A stretch of 64,000 nucleotides of DNA from Antedon bifida (taxonomy: Eukaryota; Echinodermata; Crinoidea; Comatulida; Antedonidae), in the NCBI GenBank assembly GCA_963402885.1, contig OY727098.1, positions 25,644,417-25,708,416 on the forward strand, given 5' to 3'. Positions within the stretch are counted from its first letter, which is position 1; each line of letters starts with the position of its first letter. Shown piece after piece: positions 24,061 to 37,765 of this stretch. The notes under the pieces are model-generated. The model searched no databases, was not told where the DNA came from, and was given only the letters and a program-made list of their open reading frames with translations. A program made the position numbers and the translations under genes.

Positions 24061-24895
24061 CCTGCGTGAATGCAATGCGGTAAATTCATATAATTGATAT
24101 AAATAGATTCTGTTTACTTTGTAAACAGCTGCTTAATACAGTGTTTGTTAAAATGGACAGTGATTGTAGTAATAGCGATGCACTTTTGTTTATCAGGGGA
24201 GACTGAACACTAGTTTCAAACTGACTCGGGTCAACGTACCTGTAATACCTAACCAACCAAAGACTGAATGTAAAACATCAGGCTGTTGTGTTTCTTCCCT
24301 AGTGGCTGAGCCAACACAAAGTGCATTCAATCATAAGGGAAAGACTGGGGCTTAAAGCACCATCAATCAAAATCATTTACCATGACAACATCCAATCAAA
24401 GACCACCAATAACAACATCTGAATAATTACCACAAATAATTGTCAACATACAGTAACACAGATTTCATATTAAAAATAAATCAACTATTTTTGTTCTCTA
24501 TTATAATAATTCTATCAGAAAAAACATTAATCAAAATATGGTTTATGGCTAAACTACATGAGACCAATATGAATAAAACAAACTGCAGTAATCAATTCAA
24601 TTTTAAGGTAATATTATAAATAAACACTTTTGATTTACAAAGGAAAGAGAAAAAAGTAAGTTGCTACAGTACTTTACTGACATATTTATGATTAGTGTCA
24701 ACTTTCTAAGCAGCAGCAAACAAATTAAAAACTGTACCAATTTGTGAGTCTCTTTAAATTTACATTGAACCTTTGAAATATTATATTTCAAAACTTGAAA
24801 CATGAAAGAATTATGAACATTGAAAGTATTTTCAGAGAAATTATCGGGTTGGTCAATGGTAACTAACATTTTCTCATCTCATCATTTGTGGGGAA

Positions 24896-24946
24896 ATGGC
24901 TAATGTAAGGTTTATCCAGGTAAGCTAGGCACGAAATAGAGTGTAA
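24896..24946 (+). repeat. Dispersed family 2, copy b
   Basis: The core GGTTTATCCAGGTAAGCTAG followed by GCACGAAATAGA is essentially consensus; the upstream part is degenerate. Confidence 0.8.
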
Positions 24947-26261
24947 ATAATTGAATGGTGAAAATGAAAAAACAATATGTAAAATATAATAAATCTTGGA
25001 GAGTCTGAAGTGACTAAAACCAAGATTGATATGCCAACACCATTAGACCATGTTCATTGTATGATCAGATAAAAAACTATTATTATAATTTCTCATTCAC
25101 AGAAAACGATAAAAAAAGATAATGATCAATAACAGAATAGTAATTACCCATTGGTTTATGAACCTCACTACACGCTATGACATTAATTGAGGTAAACGAT
25201 GGGTAAAAAACCTATTAAAAACGACCTCTTTTTTTCATATCATATTCTAAAGTTTCATTTATCACGTCTAAATAGCTTTTAGAGGACAACATGTGCAGGA
25301 TAATATATTTATTAATCGGTCATCTAAAACAGAATAAATAACGCTATTATGCTCAGCAAACGTGTATAAAAATGTGTGCTTCTAAATCAGCAAGACGTAT
25401 ACAGCGGTACGACGACACCGACTTTGTATTTAGTATTCATTATCTGGTTGCTGATGGAGGAACCATCAGCAGGAGATAACAAAGTATTCAACTAATTAAT
25501 CTTGATGGAATAACAGAATAAATATAAAATCAATTAATAACTAATTTTTTCTTTTATTATAGCCTCTATTATTTTATGCTAGTTGATCAATTTTATATAA
25601 TACCAAACAATGTTATTTATCATAAATTATACATTTTTCCAACACATTTGGTAATTTATTTTTAAAATCCATCTAAAAATAATTTATTACTGTAGCATTC
25701 TTTTTTGTTATATTTTATGTTTTGACCTTCCAAGTTGGAAAGCTGTTAAACCTATGATTTATTCTACTGGTGTGTTTCACAATTATTCCTAACCACAACA
25801 CATACAGAACATGACGAAATAATCAATGAAGATAAAATGTAGATTTCTGAAATGAGGAACAGGATAACTAGTGGGAGGAGAGACTAAACAAAAGGCGGAA
25901 TACACAAAAAATGCATTATTCAATGGATTGTAATTTTAATATAATTGGATGCTTTTTACTTTTGTTATTGGAGCTTATTTTTACAATATTTTTAATATAA
26001 CTTACCATCATTAGGAAAAAAAATGTTGTTATTTATTACCCATTTGATTAAACATATTTATAGCATTTGCCGAAAGTGCTTGTGTGACAGTAGCCATGGC
26101 GTTAATATACCATATCCCCTCGCCCCCAATATAGATCTGATAGTTTTCGATGCATCAAAGCTTTATCACCATATAACTCTTGAATGTTTGCAAATAAATA
26201 AATACCATTTTTAGTACTTTGGAACAAAAAATAAACATAAAATAGACCACAATTTAACTTA

Positions 26262-26279
26262 TATATATATATATATATA
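26262..26279. repeat. (TA)n microsatellite
   Basis: About nine uninterrupted TA units. A short simple repeat, likely length-polymorphic. Confidence 0.9.
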
Positions 26280-26886
26280 CAAGTTTGTGCATTTCTTGTA
26301 GCAGGTCTAAATAAAAATGTTTAAAATTTGTCTAAATAACAATTGAATAGCAAAAAACAAATGTATAAAGGATAAATCCATATGTGACTGACACAAGACT
26401 AATAAAACAAATCTGGTCAAAAGTTGAAGTATAAATTTATAACATAATGGTCTAATAGGTTAAAAAGTCACATTACCAAAGTGAATAAGTTTGAAATTTA
26501 ATAGAACAAATCACACCACCTGTGCAATACTCTTAAATGTAAAGTTCAATAGCAGTGAAGGTAACCGCAATATGTCTGAAACATTCTACGTACCCTTCAA
26601 GTGTCCTGCGTGACTAACGCACAAAAACTGGGACTACAGTACAATACAAACACAAAACCGATTTGCACAATAAAGTAAACTTTTGATTCTGGCAAAAACA
26701 AAATCTGGGTACAGTACGAATATGTGACAATATTCTTCATATTTACAGTGGTAATGATATAGTGGTAATTTCTGATTTTAATTCTTGGTAACTTAGCCCA
26801 AAGGTTGTATAAATGAAGAAAATGTTTAAAAAGACAATGGAACACTGGCCAAAAAATAAATTGAACCTGCGAAGTTTCCCTAGCTA

Positions 26887-27030
26887 AAGCTCTGTATACA
26901 CTATCAAACTAATTTGACAAAAAAAGTGTGATGTGCCCAACTATGGTAGCGATATGCTTAAATCATCATGTCCATATATGGGCACATCACATTTTTTGTC
27001 ACATAAAGTTTGATTGTGTAGACAGAGCTT
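26887..27030. mobile_element. MITE copy F
   Basis: AAGCTCTGTATACACTATCA at the left and TTGTGTAGACAGAGCTT at the right, TA on both sides, 144 bp. It carries a single CCATATATGG module near the centre. Confidence 0.92.
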
Positions 27031-27113
27031 TACACAATATATACTGTACATTTACGATTTATTTAAATCTAGAAATGGAACAATTTCTATGTAAAAACCA
27101 TTCCATTACTCAT

Positions 27114-27173
27114 ATTCTGGCAACATTGTCATATATTCTGGCAACATTGTCATATATTCTGGCAACCTTGTCA
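27114..27173. repeat. 21-bp tandem repeat, three copies
   Basis: ATTCTGGCAACATTGTCATAT is repeated three times with one substitution (CCTTGTC) in the last. It begins about 85 bases after MITE copy F. Confidence 0.9.
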
Positions 27174-28556
27174 ATAACATTCATTTTATTTCAAGATGTT
27201 TATGGCCACAGTGAAAAATGATGTTCGTGCACATTATGTTTAAACAGCTTGTTAACACAGTACTGATTGTTTATCTAGATCACCATACATCACATACTCT
27301 CACACAAAAATACTTACTTAATTGACATACCTGTACACTACAAGAAATATCTTCTTAATGTCTTAGTTTAAAAACAGATAAATCTAACTTGACCCACATA
27401 TACAACTACATATTTCATCGTAATTGGGGTAATGTATGCTTTTCTTTTTAAAATTATTATATATTATACTATTTTCAATTCTATATTATTCCTATTTTCA
27501 TTCAATGCAATATTAAATATTAATATTATTTCTATCACTTTCATTATCATGTCGATACTTTAGGCTTTTAATGGCAATTTTTCCCATTCAAAATGTATTT
27601 TAAAAGCCTACAAATACAGTAATTCCAGTCCAGTGATTAAATAGAAATTGCAGCTTTGTTTTCTTTTATATATTAATTAGTTTGTGTAATTCTTTTCTTT
27701 TCATATGTAATGTTAAATCTTAGGATTGGTCAAACTTAAAGTCTTTCTGACTTATATGAATCTCATCCCACATGACTGAACTACTTTTCATTGTATTTAT
27801 AATTTTGTGTATTAACAAACAAGTTTAATATTATGTCCTTGTGTATAATGTTATATTGTGGAAATAAATTGAAACTGAACACACAACATAGGTACTTGTC
27901 CGTAGGATGGGTATTACTACTATGTTTAATAAATTACCAATAATGAAATACTGAACAAGAATTATTATTTATATTACTATTCTGTTTTTTGTTTGTTTTA
28001 TTTGTTTTATTGATTTTATTAATCAAATTTTTATTTGTTTAGTCTGTAAATCAACAATGTAAATATTCATTACTCTAAAAGGGTCTTACGTGACAAGATT
28101 TTTTTATCTTCTAGTAATGATCCTATTATGGTTTCTTTATATCAAATCTATTTTATATCTTTTTACTATTTGTTAGTTATACTGAGCCATTGATGAAATA
28201 AATGTTGTTGAATATTATTATAATCATATTCAACAGTAAATTCTTTTGTTGCAGAAACATGTCGTGAATGAAAAATAAAATTCTGAGTAGAAAAAAAAAG
28301 TCTTGCTAATAAGAATGAGGTGCTGTCTACAAATAAGTAATTACAGCGAGCAGAATACGATGACGAGCGTCCCCTGAAGGCAGTGTTTTCTTACTTGATA
28401 AATTAATTCTGATGGGTAAACAACATCTGAACCTTCATAAGTAAATAAGACGGATCGGTGTAAAAATCATCTGTACCTCGCAAAAATATATTAATGGCGA
28501 CGATAAATATGAATAAAGATAGTATAACTAGGGTGAATTTATAAAATTGATTCTAG

Positions 28557-28668
28557 ACATCTTGATACATAGGCTATGAATATTCTTTTCATGTTGTCTC
28601 AGTTCAAATCTTAGTAATCTCAATACATAGTCTATGACTACTTTTTCATGTTGTCTCAGCAGCTTAGT
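28557..28668. repeat. Imperfect direct duplication of about 60 bp
   Basis: CATAGGCTATGAATATTCTTTTCATGTTGTCTCAG-type sequence occurs twice (TACATAGGCTATGA and TACATAGTCTATGA, each followed by TTTTCATGTTGTCTCAG). Confidence 0.75.
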
Positions 28669-28982
28669 ACTAAAAATCTGCCAAGACTATACATGTACTA
28701 TAGCTGTATGAATTCTTCACACACAATGTTTCATCATTGAGGTTTTATACCAGCTATATGTGGGCTACAAATCACAATTTCTATCACCCTACAAAGGCAA
28801 ACTAACTAATCACAGACTTTCGGCAATTAAATATAATCAAATTCATTGACAAATTATGGTTTAATTCATGTGTAAGTCAACTTGTTCTTCTTTTGTGATA
28901 TTATGATGCATGTACATATTATTAAACCTATTTCACATTGGAATTTGTAATGTAACTAGTTTAATTATTTAGTCTTTAATTA

Positions 28983-29120
28983 AGCTCTGTCTATACTATC
29001 AAACTTTATGTGATGTGCCCATATATGGACATGATGGTATCATCACTACCATATTTGGGCATATCACTGCCCTAGTTGGGCACATCACAATTTTTTTTGT
29101 TTGATAGTGTAGACAGAGCT
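28983..29120. mobile_element. MITE copy G
   Basis: AGCTCTGTCTATACTATCAA at the left and GATAGTGTAGACAGAGCT at the right, TA-flanked, 138 bp. Left arm shortened inside the terminal repeat (TTTATGTGATGTGCCC). Confidence 0.9.
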
Positions 29121-30363
29121 TAAGTGAGTGTTCACATTCAGTAAAGGAATGCAAATTAGGATGATAAAGCCTGTTCAGACTAGAAGACCATTGACAAGTT
29201 GAAAACATGCCATTTTCTTGTGATTGGTCATTATAAACGTTTAACTTACACTATTCATTTTTTTCCTCAGTAAAGTATTCTCTTTTAAATTCCTTTCACA
29301 CATTAACAAAAACAAATGTGTGGCTAAACGACAGTTTCTTCGAAAGACAGTTTCATTACCAACCAATTAAAAGTCTTGCCAATTAAAGACAACTTTGCTT
29401 GTAACATTACCCATTGCCATCAATTATAGAGGGCATTCCAATTTTTGACACAGGATCGTTTTACTTCATTTCTTTCTTTCTGGTCGGTTTCACATCATGA
29501 TTCAGGTACCGAATGAATTATACGACCTTTCCAAAGTTGATATACTATACATATTCCGATTGAAAGTAGACTGTTAAATTAGTTATTAGTTTTGCCAAAG
29601 TCTACTAAAAACCTTTAATAGTGGTATCAAATTGGAAAAAGCTTTATTACATTTCACAAGGTATAATTGTATTAAATTCTGCGACCGGTTTCTTTCTTTA
29701 TTACGTATCATATTCTTGACCTGTCTTGTTCATGAAATTACAAACATAGCAAGCACATTACAAGCAAGGACGTTAATTATAATTGAAATAAATGCTGTTA
29801 CAATTTGGCACCAGCAATGTTTGGTTTAGAACTTGCTCAATTCACAATTATTAAAGAATAACATTTGGCGTATTCAAGTTCACTCAAGAGTTAATGAATT
29901 GGCCGCAATTTCTTCACAAGCAGTAAATGGGAGTTGGCACCCTGAAGTATGGTGCCTTAAACACACAGCTTAATGATGCGTACACAAATGAATTCTCATT
30001 TGCCAAGAAAAGGAAATTATAAAAATTCTAGCTTGTTTAAAATTAATCTTGTTATAATTCAATTGCATAACATTTTGTTGGGAATATTGTTTTGTAAATT
30101 ACCAGATGGAATATTTGAACAATTGGAAACAAAAACAAACTTCTTATAAAAAATTATATTTACAGTAACAAAGAAAGAATACTGATAAATTATGTAAATT
30201 ATTCTGTAAAGACGCAAACCAAGAGGTCATGAAAATACAATACAATAATAAAAATAGAAAAATGTTGCATAGGCTTCATAAGTTACGGTAAACAATGCAC
30301 AGTACTATTTATGGCGCGACAATAGCCAGTCTACATTCACTTTTAAAATCAGTACTGAATGTA

Positions 30364-30518
30364 AAGTTTTGTCTACACTATCAAACTTTTTGTGACAAAA
30401 AAATGTGATGTGCCCATATATGGACATGATGATGTCAGATGATGTCATATCATTGCCCTAACTATTTGGGAACATCACACTTTTTTTGTCAAACTAGTTT
30501 GATAGTTTAGACAGAGCT
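30364..30518. mobile_element. MITE copy H
   Basis: The left end is mutated (AAGTTTTGTCTACACTATCA) and the right end is GATAGTTTAGACAGAGCT. TA on both sides. The internal GATGATGTCA is duplicated. Confidence 0.88.
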
Positions 30519-33495
30519 TAATAATACTGTGTTATTACCCAAAAGACCGAAATAAATAAATAAGAAATGTGGCAGAGAACATGAGAGTCGTCAGCGCCAA
30601 CTGGTATGTGAACGATAACAATCATTAGTAATTTCAACTGAAATGCAAGTAAGCATGAAATATGAATTTATTTGCTTAAATGAATGAAGGATGACAAAAG
30701 AAAGACAATGAGAAAATAAAGCAATAGTTTAAACACTATAGACCAAAGTTTGATTATTTTCATACTACCAAGAAACGGGGTCTTGCGGTAAACAAGATCA
30801 AATTGTTGGATCAGTTCAGCAACGGTTGGTATAATTGTCATCAGCATAACAAATATTGTTGCTAAAGTATGTAAGGTTTTTTTATTTTAAGAACAATAAA
30901 ACTTTAATATGAAGCTAATAGAAAACTTATTCATTCAGTAACTAGGTCATCAACCTATAGAAAAAGGTTTAACTAGGTTCAAGATACTTAATCATGCGAT
31001 TTATACTTCCACGCAAGGGTTCTTATGAACTTTACAAAATTGCACAAACTGTTATGGATGATAAAGTACACAACTTGATTAGCCACAACAGAAAAATGAA
31101 CAGCATCGAAACAAAATCTTGATCAAACGCCGACAAGAGGTAGACAAATTACTGTGGGTAATCATGGATGTACAAGGGACAAAATGACGATAATTTGTAC
31201 CATTAGTTGAATGCCGACTTGGCTAAATGCCATTTTAAGGGCTTTATCGCGATCTTTTGGATAAGTTAAGGTAACAATGCAAGGTATATGATAGGACAAA
31301 GGCCAGTCTACTGGTCTCTTTGAGGTACACAATGGCTGCCACAAACTAACATTGAAATATAGCAGCCTTGAATGGGGCCGCTTTAGTCAACATGTAAGGC
31401 CGCAATGACAATAGCAAACACACAACAAACCTAACGCTTGCGGCAAAACTCGCTGGTTCATCACAAATTAACATTGTTATATATTTAATGGGAGAAAATT
31501 GAACTAATCTAGGAAAAGTTCCAAACACTGTACACTTTTAACTATCTCTATAAAATAGTTTCATGCTTTCAAAACAAATTTTAAGCAAATAGACCTTTGG
31601 ACTGAAGACATCTTTTTGACCCTTTCCATATTTGTTCAACTTTGTACTTCTTTCAATTGTTATAATACATTGTTTTCAACATGGACTATATAAACCAGCT
31701 CAGAATGTGCAATTAACAATAAATGTCAATAACTGAAAATGTCTTCTTCCAGGGCAGTTACGAAATTAAAAGAATTATAAATGAAGGGATACAGTTATGA
31801 TAATCACCAAACCTGACCACTTCAGACATACAGTACATAAAATCAATTATGTTTAGATTTTAAAATCATAGATTATGCTGCGCTATCAGAAAATGGGTTA
31901 ATTTCGTAAGTAAACAATTGCGAAAACAATTGTATGTTGTTTTCTAATTCTGTTTTCCTTGACCCAAACTAAACCCGTCCTTTATTTCATTTCAACGCTA
32001 CCGAGTTGATTTAGTAAAAGATAACGAAACCAAATCCGATAGTTTATTTAAAAGATTTTGAATGATCTTGTATGGGTTAGAGCAGGATTAGGATTAAGTA
32101 GCAACAAGGATTTTTTGGAAAGTTTTTTTTTTAATAAATCACTGCAAAAAAATGGAAATTATGATTATCCAAAACAGGTCATTGAAATGGCTTGTTTTTG
32201 TAGCTATAATTTTAAATTATTTATAACAACAAGGAACTATTTTCATAGTATTATTTTACCAAGTTCAAATGTACTAGCAAGCTACAAAAGGCAGAACCAT
32301 ATATCAACAATATGTAACATAAATCTGAAATTGTAAACTTGAATAAAATTAATGTTCAGAACATCACAATCAATGACCTTTTACGACCTTTCAAAATTGT
32401 TTTCATGACCTAAATTTCATAAACAATTTATTCACATCCTGGTAAGTAATAAATATTATTTTTCTGTTATTTAATATTTATATAAAAACACTCAGATATT
32501 AATATACTTTTTTAATTTCAATATTTGTAATCCCTCTGTTGTGTATAAATCCAATTTAGTATTTTGATTGACTTCTCTTTTTTTTTCAAGCTAACTAATA
32601 TTACTATTGCAAGCATTCTCCTATAATAAATGGTCGATAATTGGAGGAGTCTTGTCATAAAATAATCATTAGCTTAACCTTTATTAGTTTAACCCTTTAA
32701 TTTCAATGAACTGATTGGTTACAGGCTTCTCACCATGTAATTAAATCTACCAATGTGATCCCTCCGTATTAACCTAGTTTCAGTGGCTAAACCTCATTCA
32801 CATAACAAAAGACAGCACCTATAGCATAACTCTGTAGGTCTGAACAGGCCCTTAGACAGCACCTAATAATAAACTTGATCTTGAATAAATAAACATGTGA
32901 ATGCGCTGATGGGATGTTTAGAATATGATTTATTGTTTTATTCTGCCAATCAAAATATCACTGCAGTAACATATTGCAATTACTGGTATGTTGCGATCAT
33001 ATTACATCAATTCAATTTAGACTTTATCAAATTGGTATTACACAATCAATATTATGATATAATTATCAATATCAGAATGGAAGAAGAAATCAATAATTTT
33101 ATTCAATAAAATTTACATAATGTAATCATGAAGCCTGATGATTGGTTAAGCAGGTTATTTGTACACATAGAATTTACTGTATCTTATTCACTATTAGTTT
33201 TTAATTACGAATAGGGGAGGGGAACAGGGCCATGGCCTACAAATTGTAAAATCAAGTGCTTTTAAATTAGATTTTAAAGCTACAGTATATAATAATAGAT
33301 ACAGTAATATTATGGTAACCTCTAGTGTTATATTTAACAAATTTAAAAGCCAACAATTTCAAGGTCAGATAATATAAATAATAGGCATAAATTGCTAATG
33401 AAAATTTCAGAAATAATTAGTGTGAACTGTGACGAGCATGGTTCTATTGTTATGTTTCATCATTGTGACCTTGAATTTGTGAACAAATTGTATTA

Positions 33496-33620
33496 AAAGT
33501 ATGGATTTTATAAGTAAAATATAGGTCAGAAATAATAAAAACTAAATTTTCTTTATTATATGAATTCTATAAGTAAAATATAGGTCAGAAATAATAAAAT
33601 AAATTTTCTTTATTATATAA
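33496..33620. repeat. Direct duplication of about 57 bp
   Basis: TATAAGTAAAATATAGGTCA followed by GAAATAATAAAA and TTTTCTTTATTATAT occurs twice in tandem with very few differences. Confidence 0.85.
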
Positions 33621-34410
33621 TACAAGAATATTGAATAAATAAAATAAATAAATCAATCAAAAAACAATATTCTATCCAGAATAGGCTTGAGAGATTGAGT
33701 GCTAATTAAAAAAATTTTATTTTGTTCTATGTATCATGACTTTATAAGCTCAAGTATAATCGCACCCATTAAACTTCAGATACAAGATGTAAAACAATGC
33801 AATTCAATTATAATCCCACTGTCTAATTTTACCTAAATTTCATACAGTAATCATGTGTTATCTTTCATCTTATTAAATTACAGGTCACATGATGTACTCT
33901 TATTCTATATTTAATAGTATTACTACAATAAATACGAAGAGAATCTCATCTAATTTCCAATGCTTATATTTTGTTCTTATGAAGATTAATAGCTTTTCTT
34001 TTGTTCTGCTCACAATGTGTATCAATAAAGCGCATCTATATCTGACTCAATATGAGGTGTTAAATTATCGATCCTAGGTTTCGTAGCGTTGCTGTCGTTT
34101 TTTTTAAATAATCAATTACTTTATTAGTTTCCTCATTATTTTAATGACTTTCCTTAATGTGACACGTATCCATGGTGATCGGTCTTTCTAGTATATTGAA
34201 GATCACTAAATTTTGACTATAGAGATGAAGTACATTTTTTATGATGAATTATTTATTACTTTGATAAAATACTAGATAAAAAACATGTACAGAAATTAAT
34301 AAATTGAATATTGTGTACAGTTTTTTTTTTAAAATTCAAACAAAAAATAATATAGAAGTACAATTGAAATCTTATAAGTAAAAAATAAATTGTTTACCAA
34401 TATTTATTCC

Positions 34411-34553
34411 ATCTACACAAACTTGGATCTGACAAAAAACATTTGATGTGCCCACATATGGACATGATGATACCATATTTGGGAATAGCACTACCATTTT
34501 GGGTACATCACACTTTTTTTGTCAGAACTATTTTGATAGTGTAGACAGAGCTT
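34411..34553. mobile_element. MITE copy I (left end degenerate)
   Basis: The right terminal repeat is intact (TTGATAGTGTAGACAGAGCTT followed by TA), but the left repeat is reduced to ATCTACACAAACTTGGATCT. The interior carries the usual CATATGGACATGATGATACC. Confidence 0.8.
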
Positions 34554-34783
34554 TAGAAAGGTCTTGGTTTTTATTTATTCAAAGTTTACAGTCGGTATTA
34601 ATAACACTGGAATTTTTATATCCACATTACAATCCATCACAAATATTACAGCTATTATGTTGCATTATTAGCTGGCTATAAAAATTCAAAATGGTCTGAT
34701 GCAATACAGCATAATACATTCTGACCAAAAGCCAAATCTCCCATTAGAGAGAGTGAGTGATTCATTGCAATGAAAAGATATGA

Positions 34784-34932
34784 AAGTGGTAAGAAAAAGA
34801 GGTAGACGACATGGAAAGGGGGAAAAAGAAAAAAAGGAAAACAGAAAAAAAGGTGGAAAACAGAACAAAAGGAAGAAAACACAAAAAAAGGGAAGGAAAA
34901 CACAAAAAAAGGAGGAAAATGAAAAAAGTGTT
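34784..34932. repeat. Polypurine tract (GGAAAA-rich)
   Basis: About 150 bases almost entirely A and G on the plus strand, with loose periodic GGAAAACA(C/G)A units. The long minus-strand open frames of Phe/Pro/Ser here follow from composition, not coding. Such tracts can form triplex DNA. Confidence 0.85.
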
Positions 34933-35066
34933 GTTTAACGTAATAAATAAACAATAATAAAATTACAAAGTTACTGTACAAACAAAAAGAGGGACTGGTG
35001 AGAAAACTGAACTACTATTAATTTAAAGTGATGGAGCAAAGAGAAAAATATATATATTTTATATAT

Positions 35067-35143
35067 TCGAGTTGTACCTCTCTTCTCGGAGAGAATATGC
35101 CAATGTTGGTTTATCCAGGTAAGCTAGGCATGAAATAGACTAT
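35067..35143 (+). repeat. Dispersed family 2, copy c (full)
   Basis: The hairpin CTCTCTTCTCGGAGAG is followed by AATATGCCAATGTTGGTTTA, then TCCAGGTAAGCTAGGC and ATGAAATAGACT. One of the best-preserved copies, very close to copy g 23.5 kb away. Confidence 0.85.
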
Positions 35144-37489
35144 AATGACTAACAACATGGAAAGAGAAAATGTTTGAGAAGAAAAGAAAACAGGTAGCTT
35201 AATTGAAAAGTGTGTATAATCAAGGTTTTTACTAATATATCGTTACATGGTCTTTTTCTTCTTTTACAGTCCTTCTAAAAACATGCTAAACTGTCATACA
35301 CTGAGCATGCTCCGTATGCAGAGTATAAGGATGGCACTTAGTATGCATTATATAAGATAACAAGTAAAGAACCATATAAAATTGTAAATCCTGCCGATGA
35401 ATAAAAGGTAAATTCAAGAAGCTAACGACCTCAATTACTATTCAACGATTCACATCAATCTGTTGTTTAATTACAGAATTGATTTTGTTTCTATTTATTC
35501 CGCTACGCTAAATACCAGTTGATTATAGAAAAGAAACATCCTCAATTGGAATCAAGACTTGCTTCAACGTTTCCAAACGACTGAACAGCTACAGACTTTA
35601 ATACCAGGTGCAGTTCAAATTCGATAATTGTCAAGATTCCAAATTAAATATTTCCGCTAGCATTTTATTTTTACTTCTACATGTTGTACAATTAGTTACA
35701 TTGCTGTCGGTATCTAATTGTTAATGTTTAATAATTTAAAGAGGCATACGTAAAATATAACCGTTGAAACACTTAAGATTGCCTAAAGTATACAAGACAC
35801 AGAGACACAGAGTCTGTGAAAAAGACTATTAAAGTATACACTGTAAATAATATAATGGAAATCCATGTGATAATACTTGGATATGATTAAAATTGAAATT
35901 ATTCTTGGAAAAATACCTGCATAAAACATCCATAGCAAATGTCATGACTTGTGCAGTGAATTGTAAAATGGATTGAAAGAAATTGTTAAAGAAATGCACA
36001 CTAACAATGAACATTTAAGATTGACCATAAAATATGAATATTATTTATTAAAGTAAAACATCAATTTTATAGCATGCATGATTTTTTGACAAATAAATAC
36101 CGTTTTATCCACATGTATCCAATATACATATCAATAAAAATATTGTTAATGTTTTTAAAATTGTGATTGTATAGATGTAAATTGTAAATATACAGTAATC
36201 GCAATACAAATTGACATTTTTTTGTAAATTACTAAAATATTTGACATTAAAGTACTGAAATGAATAAAGCTTGTATCAGAAATAGTGTAATTTTTTCTTT
36301 ATTTATTCAATGCACAGGCAACAGAGTTGAAAAAAAAACATCCACTAACATGCTGAAAGTAGAGTAACCAAGGAGACGACGAACCAATCAAAAATGTTTT
36401 CCTTCTTTCCATTCATTCCATCATATTATTGAATAGGTTACACATTTTTGTGGGCTTTCTTTATTTGTGGGGGAAGAGATTTGTTTTACTCAATTTATGG
36501 CGCAACAAAAAAATCGCTGGTACCCTGAACAGTATTAATGTTTAACCAAGTACTGTACGGTAGTGAACTAAATATAATCAAGCAATTACAACAACAAATA
36601 GAGGATAATTGACTAGAAGATGGATATTAAACTTGCACTAATGCGATCATTAATATAATGTAATATGAAAGAATTGATTTTGCTTGTGTGTATGTTAATA
36701 CGCACCAATACCCTTGCTTATCATTGATTTGTCAACAACCCTAAGCATGCCGTTGTTTTATCTTGTTATTCGCTAATTCAATTTTCTCATTAAGATCAAA
36801 TTCCCTGTCGTCGGTATGTATTAAATTGTTTTTTCTATAAAAAAATTCTTAAAACCAATTTGCTATACAGTAATTTCATATATTAATAACTAAAATTAAA
36901 TCAGTGATACTTTTTATGTATTACATTTATTACTATATTTGGTAATAATAAGGAAAACGAAAATTTAAAATCACAAATATTTTTTTTTAATTATGGTATT
37001 ATTAGCCCAAATTATTTTACTTTTGTAATAGTTGAATTGAAGGTTATTGCCCTATTTCTGTTGTGGTAACTTTTGTTACCACTTTGTTTATGTGTGCCTA
37101 CTGTATGTGATCTGTGATATACAGTTTCTTTCTGCATGTTTCAGCCACAATAACAATGCATAACTTATTAGTCAGTGAATAGGAATGCCAATTAATATTT
37201 AAAAACAGTCCCCAACAGCTTGACAAAAAAAAATTAATGCCAACTGGTTTTTTTTTTCATTTTTATGCCAAAAAACATTGCTTTTGATTTGTTTATAAGA
37301 TAATTTTTTTTATTCTGTTATAATCGATATTATAATTTTAATAATTTTAAAACTTTCCAAAATACTGTACTATAGACTCATAATGAAGGCCCTTGTTGCG
37401 TTTTTCTTTTCAATTCGGTATACATAAATAAAATCATATATTTCCATTGTCTAAATATATTTTGAGGTTTTATTCCCTGTAAAACTTAC

Positions 37490-37765
37490 CTGCATAAATT
37501 GTTAACGTAGCACTGGTTGTAACCGACCCTTCTTCGTTGCTAGCAGTACATTTAAACTCTGCTTGATCTCTCGGATTACGAATTCGGTAAATTCTCAACA
37601 GTGACCCACCAGTCAACGCTTTTATTTCGTAACGGTCGTTGGTAGCTTTCTTTGAGTTCTTGGACCAAGAAAACTCGGTGGCGCCAGTGGCTTCGCATAT
37701 AAAAATGATAGTCGAACCTTCCATGACAGATTCATCACGTAGTGCCGTTGTGATCACCGGTATTT
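37490..37765 (-). CDS. LAR: LAR-type RPTP, exon 2: Ig domain 1 (ligand-binding)
   Basis: Residues 25-116 of the joined protein form an I-set Ig domain: Cys48, Trp58 and Cys97 are the disulfide and core positions, followed by ASNEEGSVTTSATLTIYA as the F and G strands. In vertebrate PTPRS, Ig1 binds glycosaminoglycans through a lysine loop. Here the equivalent WSKNSKKATNDRYE segment keeps Lys60, Lys63 and Lys64, and Arg82, Arg85, Arg87 and Arg90 lie on the following strand. The acceptor is GGTTACAG|AAATACC and the donor GCAG|GTAAGT; both ends are phase 1 (276 bases). The exon is isolated between introns of 9.35 kb and 17.8 kb, and its GC content is clearly higher than its surroundings. Confidence 0.93.

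Larger units (their letters stand above)
19674..37489. other. LAR: 17.8-kb intron between Ig1 and Ig2
   Basis: The longest intron in the window. It carries five MITEs, three copies of dispersed family 2, several short tandem arrays and a polypurine tract. Short open frames are scattered but none shows a domain, splice context or composition that supports a gene. Confidence 0.75.

Noticed and set aside
28999-29208. Open frames inside MITE copies (also near 7181-7402, 34448-34681, 40531-40782)
   Set aside because: They run through terminal repeats and internal modules of the MITE and share only element-derived residues; the element is non-coding.
34676-34981. Phe/Pro/Ser-rich open frames of 101 and 60 residues on the minus strand
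   Set aside because: They mirror a polypurine tract on the plus strand; compositional artefact.
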